Origin: Eremophila alpestris peregrina
Taxonomy: Eukaryota; Chordata; Aves; Passeriformes; Alaudidae
Assembly (NCBI GenBank): GCA_009792885.1
Contig: WMCF01000031.1
Coordinates: 1,961,437-2,025,436 of the forward strand
Reading direction: 5' to 3'
Length of the DNA stretch: 64,000 bases
The position numbers were made by a program, and so were the translations under genes. Positions 50,201 to 62,200 of the stretch are shown piece after piece. The stretch's first letter is position 1. Every line of letters starts with the position of its first letter. Under the pieces are notes generated by a model. The model had not been told where the DNA came from. It did no database searches and saw only the letters and a list, made by a program, of their open reading frames with translations.

Positions 50201-53200
50201 GGAGGTGCCGAGTTTTTCCCTGTTGAGCTCTGCTGCACACTGCACAAGATGTCCTCTGTTTTCTTCTTTTAAGGATGGTGTACATGAGATTCCTTGTTGG
50301 AGGAACAGGCCAGGATTTATACTGGGCATTTCTAAGGGCTGTGTGGAAAGAGGATTGTGATCAGAAAGGACAGGGGCAAAACAAGATTGGCTTGGCTGTC
50401 TTTGGGAAGTTTGGACACAGATCAGCCTGAGCCAACAGCTCTGGGTGTGTCACGCAGCACATCTGAGGGACACAAACCAGTCTGTCATTTATGGCTTGGT
50501 GACTCTGAGGATGCCAGATGAGCATCTCTAGGAGGCACAGGAGAAGCTGAGACCAGTTGACTGTCCTTCAGCATTTTGGAAGCCATAGCATTGGCCACTC
50601 AGTCTTGAAATGATCTCTGTAGCCAAGACCTACTTTTCTGTTTCTTTTCCTAATCTGCTCTCTGAGTTGTCAGGTATGGCCTTCTGATTGGAATTCCTCC
50701 CTGGTGCCAGTCCTGAGAGCATGTGTGATGTGTGAGAGCTCAAGGCACTCAGGAGACAGTAGTTCCTTGTTCCTCTCTGCACTGTCAGCACAGCTCCTGG
50801 CCATGAACAACACTGTGGTTTCGTTGCAACCAAATCACTGTTTGACTTCATCTGTGATCCCAGCCCAAAAGAATGTTCTGATTTGGTGCAGTGGCTCTGG
50901 GGACACAGCATGTCTCCATGTGCCTTTGGAAGATGCTTGTGGTTGGTGGCCATGTGGCCTGTGGCCCTCAGACAAGGGTTTTCCAAGCCATGAGAATTCA
51001 TGGGGGTTGGAGAGGGTTTGCTTGCAGCTACTGTGGTTTATGGTGTGGAAGGACTGGTGAAACCTCTTGTTATCTTAAGAAGGTTTCTATGCACCTTGGG
51101 TGTGCCGCAAGCCATTGCTCTTGCTGCCCAGTGCAGGCAGCACGGTGCAGTCACTGCTCCTCAGTCGTGTGCCAGTTGCAGACCCTGGTGGGAGAGTCCC
51201 CCAGTCCTGGAAAGCAAGGATTTGGTGAATCTAGGAGGAAGGAGAGGTTTCATGAGCATGGCCTGACCTACCACTGAGCTGGGAGACCAATGCAGGGCAG
51301 TCAGCTCCCTGGGGAATGGAGCAGTGCTGCAGAGGGAGGGCAGAGCCACAAACAGGGACATGTTCTGAGCAGTGGCAGTTCCTGCCACACCTGGATCTTA
51401 GTCCAGGCCTTCTGCTTGACTGTTACACACAGAAACAACTGGGAACAAAACTCAGTGGGTGTAATTAAGGATGCTGCTCGTGGAGCAAGGTGATTTGAAG
51501 AAGGGTTTCATGTGTGCTGTATGGCAGGAGTTTTCCTGCTCTGGGAGTGCTTCCCAGTTCTCCTCTATTTATTTTATCAGCCTTTAGGACCCTGTGCCTG
51601 TGACTTCTGACATCACCCTCTGTCAGCTTGCACGATGGCAGCATAGGTAAAACATTGGGGGGTTTTCCCCTCTTCTTTCCTTTGCACTCTCACAGCTGCT
51701 CTCAGACTTCAGGCCACTGGACCTTAGAGTGACTCAGTACCTTATAACAGAACCTGGTGTCAGCCACACCTGGGGTTCATGGTGGAGGCCCTGGGCCGTG
51801 GCCCAAGGTGACCAGGGCAGGCCCTGCTGGTCTGGCACTCTCTGGAGCCACTGATGGAGCCCTGCAGATCCCAGAGAAGCAGCAGCAGCAGCTCTGGCTG
51901 AGAGCAAGGCAAGGAGCATGGCAGCAGCCTGTGTCCTTCCCACTGGTGAGCAGAAAGCTGCTCAGGAACCTGTGGGGCAAGGGACAGGTTCCTCCAGCAC
52001 CACCAGTGCTGTCATCTCCTGTCACTTCATTTTACATGCTGTGGTAGTAACCCCCTGGTTTCCAGAATGGTGTGATTATATTAAATTAGGGGCTTTTTGT
52101 CTGTTTTATAGGAATTCCTGTTCAGTTTCTATGCACAGAAAAGTTGGAAGGCATATTTTATAGAAAGGTTCAGAATGCAAAATCTCAGATTTGAGATTTG
52201 AATGAGTTTTTTGGTGTGCTGGGCTGTGGTTGGGTTGGGTTCATCTGCCTAATGAACACACAGATACTTCCTTATTCTGAGACATCTTCAGAGCTTGAAT
52301 GGTTGCTGTAAGATCCAGAATGCATCTGCTGCTATTCCAGTTGGCTTCAGAGAAGAGGCTGCAATAGAGCCTGGACTAGACAAGAGATCAGCCTGCACCA
52401 CGTGGGGCCAGATCCACATCAACCAGGACTGCCATCTGGGGGTTATATTGGAGCCCTGCTTTTTGGGGGCTTTGTGGACCCTTCAGACCTTCACCCACAC
52501 AGCCAGAAGCAGCACATTTTTGCCGAGAGCAGGTTTCCTCCAGCAAACCTTTGTCTCGGCTGCGTCGGGCAGGGTATGTAAGAAATCCTGCAGCTGAATA
52601 GGCCCATCTGTCACGCGGAGTCAGACTGATGGCAGGGACAGCATCCGGTACGTGCACAGTCTCTCCGCGGGACACTGGCGGGGCGACAGACATCGCCCCT
52701 GGCCTGCGGCCGCGGTGGCCTTTGTCCTGCGCTCGCCGGCAGGCTCCTCCCGCGGCACAGGCGGAGGCAGGAAATCCCGGGCAGCTGCCTGGGAGCCTCC
52801 TCGCCTTTCCTCGCCTCTCCCCGGCTCTCCTCCTCGCCTCGGCACCGAGGCGAGCCGAGCCAGCCCTGCGTGTGTGTGCACGCGTAGGCGGGGGGGCTGC
52901 CGCATGGATTTAGCGAAGGCTGGGAGGGAACACATGGGTTGGGGTTTTTTCCCTTGGCCCGCGGTGGCTGTCCGTCCGTCCTGCCAGCCGCGGTTATGGA
53001 TTCGATCATTATTCAGGAGCGGTTAGTGGAGCGGCTGCTGTCTCCCCGGACGCAGGCACAGCGAAGCCACCCGGGCAAGCTGAAGGTACAGGGATGTATT
53101 TATAGCGCTGCGCTAGCCGGGGAGCAGCGGGGACAGGAGGGGGGAGGATGGTGCCCGAACAGACGCGCGCAGCACAAGCTGAGACCTCTGAGGAGCAGAG

Positions 53201-56200
53201 GAGCGGAAAGCCGCCGGTAAGGGAGGGCCGGCGGGCACGGAGAGAAGGGGAGCAGCCCCCGAGGGCGCAGGGCAGAGGGGCGCGGGGGGCACTGCGAGAT
53301 GCGCGATGCTTTGGTGCGGGTATTGGATGCGCTGATTCCCTGTCTCAATGGCGTTTGTGCGCATGGGGGGGCTCAGGGCAGGAGTCAGCGCTGTGTATGC
53401 CCACACGCAGTCCGATTTGTGTTAATTAACGCTGGTAATGCTGTGCTTTGCTGGCCGCGTTCCTTCTCTTCAGCAAATGCTGGTGGGCGAGTGGCCGATA
53501 CTCCTGTGCTCAGCCCCGGGCCCGAGGAGCAGATGTCCGTGGCAGATGCCTCGGGGGCTGTTTGTGTTATGAATTTATGCAGCTTTCTGCAATGAAAGGA
53601 AGCAAAGGGTCTGCCTCTCCTGCAGGGCTGGGCTGTGCTGGTTCGTGCAGACGCGGATGTGGCGGCCGTGCCTGGCCAGAGGGGATAGGGCTGAGGAAGG
53701 GCTGCCTGGGAGGGAGCTGGATGCCTTGTGCTGAAGGCTGTGACACCCACAGGGCCCCTTCCCCCTGAAAAGGCAGAGGCGCCAGGGTCCTAGCTCAGCT
53801 CCATCCTTTCTGGGGCTTGCTCCAGACCTTGATAGGGATTATTCTTCAAATTTGCTGTGGTCCCATGATGTTTAATTTTAGCCCTTTTGAATATACTCAG
53901 CAAGGCCCCTTTTATCCCCAGGCTGAATGGTGAGTCAACTGAGATCTGGGTTGGTTTAAACAGCACATCCACCAGAGATGTGAGGAGGGAATTGGGAAGG
54001 ACAGGAGTGATGGAAGCTGTACTTTGAGGTGCAGACAGCCCTGTGAACATCTCAGGATAGCTTCTCCTCTGTGCAACACATCCTGAATATTTCTACGCCA
54101 CCCACAGGAACAGGGCTTGAGCCCACCCAGGGCTTTGTTGCTTGGCTTGAACTCCCAGGGAGAGCACTGGCTGCCAGGGGAGCCCTGGCCACCTCAGCTG
54201 GGTGTTAGAGGATGTAAGGATGTGACATGTTGCTTGCTGTAAGGTCTAGTGAAGCAGCAAGTGTGTGCCAAAGAAGAGTATGGGTGTGTTTTGCTTGGCC
54301 TGGGGTGCTTTAGTTTGTGACAGGGTCCCAAAGATTGGCCACAGCTCTTGGTGGCCCCTGTGGTGGTGTGTGGGGCACGTTCCCAGGCACGTGTCAATGG
54401 GATGCCAGCGGAACAAAGGCAGCAGCATGGAGCAGGCTGTGGGAGAGGGGCTCCTTGTGCCACAGTGTCACTGGCTTGGCTGGCTGAGGCCCTTTCCTGA
54501 CAGCTGGAGCTGGCAAGGGAAGCACAGTGCAGGAACCAGCTGTCCTGGCTTTTGTCAGCTTGATGGGACCTGGCTTGTGAGGGTCAAGAGCACGGGGAGG
54601 GGACTGTGATGCATTTAGGAACTCCCTCCATCAAAGCCTCTCATCTAATACATGGATTTTAGCTTTTCATAACCCAGAAACGCCCCCATCTCTGTCAGTA
54701 GCCCTCCCAGGTCTCTCCACCCTATGCAGGGTTGCTCTGCAGATAGTACCTGGAGGTGGTGAGTGGTGTAGGGCTTTGAGCAAGGCACACACCGGGCTCA
54801 GGAGGCTACTTGGGCTCCTTAAGTTCCGTGCTGATGTTGCCATGCTGGCAGAGGTGGTGGTATGTGCCTGTCATGGTGCCCAGATATGACTGGGATAGGA
54901 GCACACACTGCCTCCAAGAGAAGGTGGAGAACCACGAGTCAAGGCTGCTGCAGAGACCACGCTGCTGTTCCTGAGAAACGGCTGTTATAAGAAGGGGATC
55001 TCTCCTCACAACTCGCCTTGCATCTCTTGCCTTCACCCTTGACAGGGCTCTGCAGTGTATCCATGGCAGGTCAGAGGGAGACATGGCCGGGGACAGGGTT
55101 TTCCCCTCACAGGTCTGGCTGCCCTCCATAGTGAGGGAAGCTCTTCTGTTGTTATTGCACTCAGCACTGACCTTCCTCTCTGCAAGGGAAATGACTGCAG
55201 GGGTCATGGGTGAAGGGCAGTGTTCTGCACCAGCTGGGATTGGCTCATTTTGAATATCGTTATTCCATGGAGCTATGGGGAGGCAACCAGAGGTACAGCA
55301 AATCCACAATCTCTTGGTTGGGCTGAACAGAAATGAGATCAGGTTCAGCCAGTTACACCTGGCAGGAGTAAGTGGAGTTGCACCAGAGTGCAGCTCCCCA
55401 GTGTCTCCATTGACAGCCCTTAGTCATCTAGGTTAAAAACCAAACAAAACAAGAGAAACACACCCCAACCCTCAGCTATGGTTTCATTAGTACATTACTG
55501 GTGCTATTTCACATGTCAAGTCCCTGGAGAGAGCAGGTGACCTTGTCTTTCCAAAGTGTGGTGGAGATCAGGGCAGGAGAAGCACAAAAGGGAAGTATGT
55601 TGTATATTTGTGATGCTTGCTGGGCAACACTGGACCTTTCACTGTGAGGTGTTGGCTGTTACGTGCCCACTTTGGCTGTGATCAGGGATGTGTTTTACCA
55701 GGAAGTGAAGCAGCTGTGAGACAGCTCTGGTACTGAGAGACAGAGGCTGGAAGCTGTCCTTTCTTCCTTGTTTTTGTGACCTTGTCATTATCACGTTTCT
55801 CACTCTGCTTTGTGCACCTCATTTGCCCTCTACTGAGCCCTTGGGTGGCAGTTTGTGGTGTCCCCCAGGCAGGCACTGCTTTGCTGCATGCAGCTCATCA
55901 CCTGGGGGTCTTTCACTGCTGCTTGCTGTGCTGCTGCTCAGGATGTCACTGCCTTTTAGATCAGTCATTGCAGCTGCCAGTGGAGCACTTTGGGCACTCT
56001 AATTCTCCCCTTTTCTCTAATTTCTTTTTCTCTGTCCCTTCCTGCCTTTCTGGACTGTGGGGTGATGAAACAACATTGCTTCAGCTATGGGAGGTGAGGG
56101 AGATGAGGGAGATCTGAACCCACAGTCACTCAGGGCTAAAATGACCGAAGTGTCAGACCCAAACCAAACCTCAGTCACTGTAAGGTGGAGACAGTGCTAA

Positions 56201-59200
56201 AGGACAAAGTCCTTTGGCCATGATGGCCATCAGCCACATCTGTTCCATCCCAGTGGACAGCCCCAGAGCAGCCATAAATTGGGAGGACACTCTCTGTCTT
56301 CCCTGCTCAATGTCCCCAGTGGAACTTTGCAGTCTGGCAGACTGGGGATGCCCAGGGATTCTCACACAGGTGGACATGCAGCTGTAGAGAGCTGCTTGGG
56401 AGCCCACCTGCAGTGTGGAAAATAGGTGCATGTCAGCATTGCCTTGAGCTCAGCACCCTGGGTCATATTTTGTATTTTGTGTGTGTGGCCCAGGAATGGA
56501 GATAGTTAAACTTACAAACTGAGGTGTCCCCTGCTGTGCCTGAGAATGGGTGAGGGCAGCCATGTGCTTGAAGGCATCCATGGAATAGGAGCTAGGGCCA
56601 GTTTTGAGGAGCTCTTGGCTCTGTGGATGTGTCTGTGGTGTGAATCCCAGTGGTATGATTATATTCAGTGATGTTGAAATTCAGAGTCTATGTCTCTAGC
56701 TCAGGCATTTGTGAATGGCTTAGTGTGCTTGTACAGAGCATGTGCCATGCTTGTGGGATGCCTGTGGATTTTGTGCTGTGAGAGAGCACTCAGTGGCAAG
56801 GGGCTGTGTCTGGAGGGTGGTAGGTAACACTCCAGTAATACTAAATGTAATACCCTCACCAAAATCATCTTAGTTCTGTTATCAGTATTTCCACATCCTT
56901 CCACTTCCCATGTTCCTTAAACTTTGGTCTCATCAGAAATAACACAAGAGATTACTCAGGATTTCCTCTTATTCAGCCAGGAGTGGCTGTGACACAGCAA
57001 GAAATAATCCCCTCTTAGGTCAAGCAGAAGCTGAGCCACTGTACCTTCCTCTAGACATGGCTCAGTGCAAGCCCCGGGGTGCTAATTACAGAGCTCTCCA
57101 TCATGTAGCACACGTGCCTCTGGTGGGAAGGATGTGGAAATGTCCTGGGGAGAGGTGGCGTTTGGTGACCCTGCTGTGAAGGGAGCCTGTGACTCTGCAG
57201 ATGAAGCAGTTAGGAAGGCTGGCTGTCAGCAGCAGCCCTGGATGTGCTCTCTGGGAATGGTGGGATGTGCCTTTTCCCTTGTGCTCTCTGTGCTGAGAGG
57301 TTGCTGGGAGCATGGCCAAACAGGGCTGTGGTTTGGACATGTCCCTTTGTGCCCACCTGTGGGAAGGGCCAAGTCCCTAAGCCCAGAGGAGGCGTGTGCC
57401 TTGCCCTGCACTGCTGCCAGAGCAGGGACTGGCCTCTCCTCCAGCCCTTGGCTCTGCCCCAGGGGCTTTTTGAGTCCCACTCCCTGTCAGTGTGTGAGGC
57501 TCAAGCAGGAGGGGTGGCACACTCTGACCTGCTGCCATTCACCTGTGCCCCACAGGACCATGAGAAGCAGTACGTGGGCTTTGCCACCCTGCCCAACCAG
57601 GTGCACCGCAAATCCGTGAAGAAGGGTTTCGACTTCACCCTCATGGTTGCAGGTGAGACTGCCCATGGATGGAGGTGGCTGGGCTACAGGGTGGGTATGT
57701 GGAGGGAACCAGCTCTCCTCACTTCCCTTAGGTGCTCCCATAGCACCTCCCCTCGCTCTGTTCTGGTCCTTGTCTCAGGCCTTGCTTTGCTCCCCAGCCT
57801 GTGGCAGTTCCCCCAGGAGGAACAGGCCCCTCCTGACCCCTCATAACCCACTCAAGCAAGCTTTTCCTCCAACAGTGACTGCTCTGGGTGGTGAAGGCAG
57901 GGTCGAGCAGGGACTGAGGGAAGGGAAGTAGAGGGAGAATGCGGGAGCTGGGAGATCACATTTGTACAAGGATTGAGACATTTTGCAGCAAAGTCTTTCC
58001 ACTGCTGGAGAAATGTAGTGCCAATAAACAGCTCCTGACAGCTCGTCTCTCTCGCTTCCTCTGGCTCAGGATTCAAAGCCTTGTTCAAAGTTTCATTTGT
58101 AAGTCAATTAGTGGGTCATTTTGCTTGCTTTTTTCTCCTCCCCTTTACGCTCTGTCAATTAGGAGAGTCGGGTCTGGGCAAATCCACGCTGGTGAATAGC
58201 CTGTTCCTGACAGACCTCTACAAAGACAGAAAGCTCCTCAATGCAGAGGGTAAGTTGGGGGCAAAGCAGGGTGAATGGGACTGTCCTAAGGACTAGCACT
58301 TTGGTTCCTTGCTTCAGCAGCAGCTACAAGCTTGGCTGGATCCCAGCCCTCTTCTTTGTGGCTCTGCTCTCCTTTGTGTCTGCTAAGGCGCTAGCATTGA
58401 GCAAAAATGGTTTGGCTGTAGGGCTCTTCTGTCCTTTGAAGGGAAGATGAGGCTGCATAGCAGCACAAGCCCTTTGGGATGAGATACTGAGATTTGTCTT
58501 TGTTCTTGGATGCTGGAGTATGGTAAGGATTCCCCTTCCCCAGTGACTGGACAAAATGTTCAGAACAGCTGGGCTACAGGCACTTCAGAGATTTGTGTAT
58601 TTTCTTGGAGTCTGTCTGCCTGCTGCTGGCCTCCTGCAGTACCTCCCTCTTGAGGCTCTTTAGAGCATGATCTGGGTTTTTGAAACCTGTGTTACTCCCT
58701 GTGTTCAGTGATAAGAGGGAGCTGGCTTGTCATGGGTGCAGTGGGGACCTCAGCATTACAGTCTGGCTTCAATTCATGTGCTCCTGTTCAAAGAGAGGAT
58801 CAACCAGACAGTGGAGATCATCAAGCACACGGTGGACATTGAGGAGAAGGGTGTCAAGCTGAAGCTGACCATAGTGGACACACCAGGCTTTGGAGATGCT
58901 GTTAACAACACTGAGTGGTGAGCAGGGCACTGCTGCCTTCCTTTTTGTCCTTGACCTCACAGTCATTAGGAGACAGGAGACACCACTGATGATTTTGTTT
59001 TGACTGAATTGCCCTTCCCAGCTGGAAGCCCATCACTGACTACATTGACCAGCAGTTTGAGCAGTATTTCCGTGATGAGAGTGGCCTGAACCGGAAGAAC
59101 ATCCAGGACAACCGAGTGCACTGCTGCCTCTACTTCATCTCTCCCTTTGGGCACGGGTGAGAGCCCATCTCCAGGCCTGGGGGGTCACTCAGTCCAGAGG

Positions 59201-62200
59201 GAAGACCCTTGTGCCCTTGTACACTGCCAGGGCTGTTGGCACAGGAGAGGAGCTGTCTGGATGTTCTCCCTCTGCTAAGCATCACAGCACTCCCTTCTCC
59301 TCACTGGCAGGACAGACTGCCTGTGGACAGGCAGAGCAGATCTCCCTCAGGCCTTACAGCCTGATTTGAAAATCAGGAGAAATAATGCCATGCAGACTTG
59401 TATGTTCCTATCTAGCTGAGCTGGACTGATGTGTAGGAAAGGGAATTTTAATCTGCCTTCAGTCCCTGCCCCTTGCTGGCTCACGTGTCAGCCCAGCCTG
59501 GAGCAGCTGAAGGGGCTGTGTTGGCTGCCTGTGGTACAGGACAGCTGGAGGGAGACCCCAGGCTGTGGCCTGGGCAGTATTTGGCCTACAAGGGAGCAAA
59601 TACCCAGCCAGTGTCTGTATGAGACACTCAGCAGCTAAAATTGGAGGCAGCTTTCCTGAAGGTACAGCCCTAGCTGAGGGCTGTCCCCGTGCTCCTGCAG
59701 GCTCATGTGACAGTGCTGTCCTTTTCCCTCTGTGCTGGGGGAGTGAGAGAGGCTGGAGGGGGAGCTGCCCACTGTGTCCTTGCTAACAGTGTCCCTCATC
59801 CCTGCTGCAGGCTGAGGCCTGTGGATGTTGAGTTCATGAAGGCTCTGCATGAGAAGGTCAACATTGTGCCCCTGATTGCCAAAGCCGACTGCCTGATCCC
59901 CTCCGAGATCCGGAAGCTAAAAGAGAGGGTGAGATGCTCTTTGTGTACAGTTATACCTGAAATAGTGGCAGGGATGAGCTGAGGAGGGAGGGGAGATAGA
60001 GATATGTATTTATGTGTCTATACAGCATGTTTGTACATATATATGTATGTACAGTATCTGCACAGACAGCTGCAGCTGTGCTCCGCTGTGAGAAAGGAAT
60101 TCTGCAGAGAGGCTGATTGTTGAAGAAACATCAAATCCTTTTGCCATCTGTAGGCTATAGCAAACTATGGTAGCATAAACAGAATAAACCCAGCATTTCT
60201 GTGTTGTTCAGTTTTACATCCTTTTGGTTTTGTCTTGCATGGACACAGATCCGGGAAGAGATTGACAAATTTGGCATTAAAGTGTACCAGTTTCCTGAGT
60301 GTGACTCTGATGAAGATGAGGAGTTCAAGCAGCAAGACAGAGAGCTGAAGGTAAGCAATCTGCTCAGCAGGGTCTGGGGAATCAGGCTCATGGGGATGTG
60401 GGTAAGTCCAGAAGGAACCAGAGCTGTCCTGCTTGTGCTGAAGGGCTGTGCTACTGCTGCCCAGGGAACAGCCTTGGCTCAGGTGGTGGATGGCCTGGAG
60501 AAGGTGCTGATGTCCTTGGTGGTGCCATGAAGTCAAGTGTGGCATGAACCCAATGAACATGAACATACTGCTCTCCCTCCAGGCAGTGTCAGTCTTTCCT
60601 CCATCTGCCCCAGCCTGTGTGTTTAAGATGAAAGCTGGGTTGTGCAGCAGTTCCGAGCACCTGTTTCTGGGTGATGCCATCAGCAAGGAGGAGAGATTTG
60701 TGAGTGATTAGGCACCACTGTGACACACGAGTTGCACTGGGGGACACAGCTTGATCATACAGGCATTATCTGGAGGCCCCAGCAGCCTAGTCCTCACTGC
60801 CTCTCAAGCCTGTGTGTGCATGCAGTATGGCTTTGTTTCTCCTGTCAGATGGGGGCAATGGGCTTTGACTCCCTTCTGAGCAGAGAGGAGCACAGCCTGT
60901 ACATTCCTGCTCTTGACTTACATTATCCCACTTGCTTGGTGTCCCAGCCTCTTTGCTCTGGCTTCCTTGTAGAGCTGCCCCTTAATGAAGGGATGCAGGC
61001 ACCTGCAGAGACACAGCTTCCCTCGGCACAGCTGAGGTCAGGCTGGGAGCTGGGCTGCCTGTAGATGCCAGTGCTTTAGGCTTTTCTCTGCAACTTGGGT
61101 TGTGGTGCCCTGCTCTGTGGCACGTGTGGATGTCCCTGTGCCTTTCCTACCAGCGCCTTCCTCCCGCTGTTGTGCTGTGCCTGAGCTTGGCCCCAGAGAA
61201 GGGATCCATGGGCACTGGGGGCTGAGCTGGGCTCAGTGTGCCTCTCATTGCAGGAGAGTGCTCCCTTTGCAGTCATTGGCAGTAACACTGTGGTGGAGGC
61301 CAAGGGCCAGCGCGTCCGCGGACGGCTCTACCCCTGGGGCATTGTGGAAGGTAAGCATGGAGCTGGGAGCACTGGGAGGAGGGGCAGGGATGGGGTAAGG
61401 ACAGACAGGGATGGCAGGGGAGAGCTGGGACTGCCAGTGCCACCTTTGGCACATGGCAGGGTAGAGACAGAGGCACCAGGACTGGCTCAGGAGGTCTGTG
61501 TTACTGGGAGTATATCAATAACCGTCCCATTGCAGACTGAGGAAGAGAGGCTCCAGTGTGAATGGATGAATACCTAAGCTTTAAGGGCACTAGGACATGG
61601 CTTCTTATTAAGCAGGGGAGGTGGGCATTGCCTCTTTATTTTCTGGTGAGAAGCTGCCCTCAGCCAATCATAAATCCTTATGTACTCCCTCCTCTGCTGC
61701 TGCTCCTGTAAGTGCTGGAATTGCTGGGCTGGAGGCTGTGCTGATGCGAGTTTTGTCTCCAACTTTCTTCCTTTCTAAAGGGAGAAATTTCATAAAGCCC
61801 TTAGGCAGAATAACCCTGAATAGCTTTTGCTGCTGTTGCTGATTTGCCCTCGCTGGTTTGTTGCTTTAAGACCTTGGAGCTTTAGATCCCAAAAGCTTGT
61901 GTTTGCACTCATGGGCTGGTGCTGGCTGCTTGGGCTGCCCAGCTGTTGGCTCTGCTCCCTCAGAGGGGGCTGTGCCTGTCAGGATGCTGGCATTTGGCAG
62001 TAGAATCAACTCTGTGAACCCCTGTGCCTGATACAGCTGGTTTTCCCCAGCCCTGCAGAGAGGCAAAAGGAGATGATCACAGCAGCACAGTGCTTTCCAC
62101 AGCACTGTCTGGAGCCAGGCTCCCCATGGCAACAGCAGCTCTTTCAGCTCTCCATTGCCTGCTCTTGGCTTTGCCCCTCAGGGGCTGATTTTGTCTACAG

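Larger units (their letters stand above)
26422..52995 (+). other. Giant first intron of SEPT5 (isoform 1), upstream part
   Basis: About 26.6 kb with no convincing coding exon, tRNA or named transposon. Contents noted separately are a 16-bp direct repeat at 28391, a 102-bp tandem duplication at 43124, a palindromic element at 47903 and a TATA-like/CpG-rich block at 48340. Many 60-210 codon ORFs occur on both strands, reflecting the GC-rich composition, and none resembles a known family. Confidence 0.7.

Noticed and set aside
51658..51674. GGGGTTTTCCCC kappa-B-like site
   Set aside because: A single short match in a 31-kb intron is expected by chance; no supporting context.
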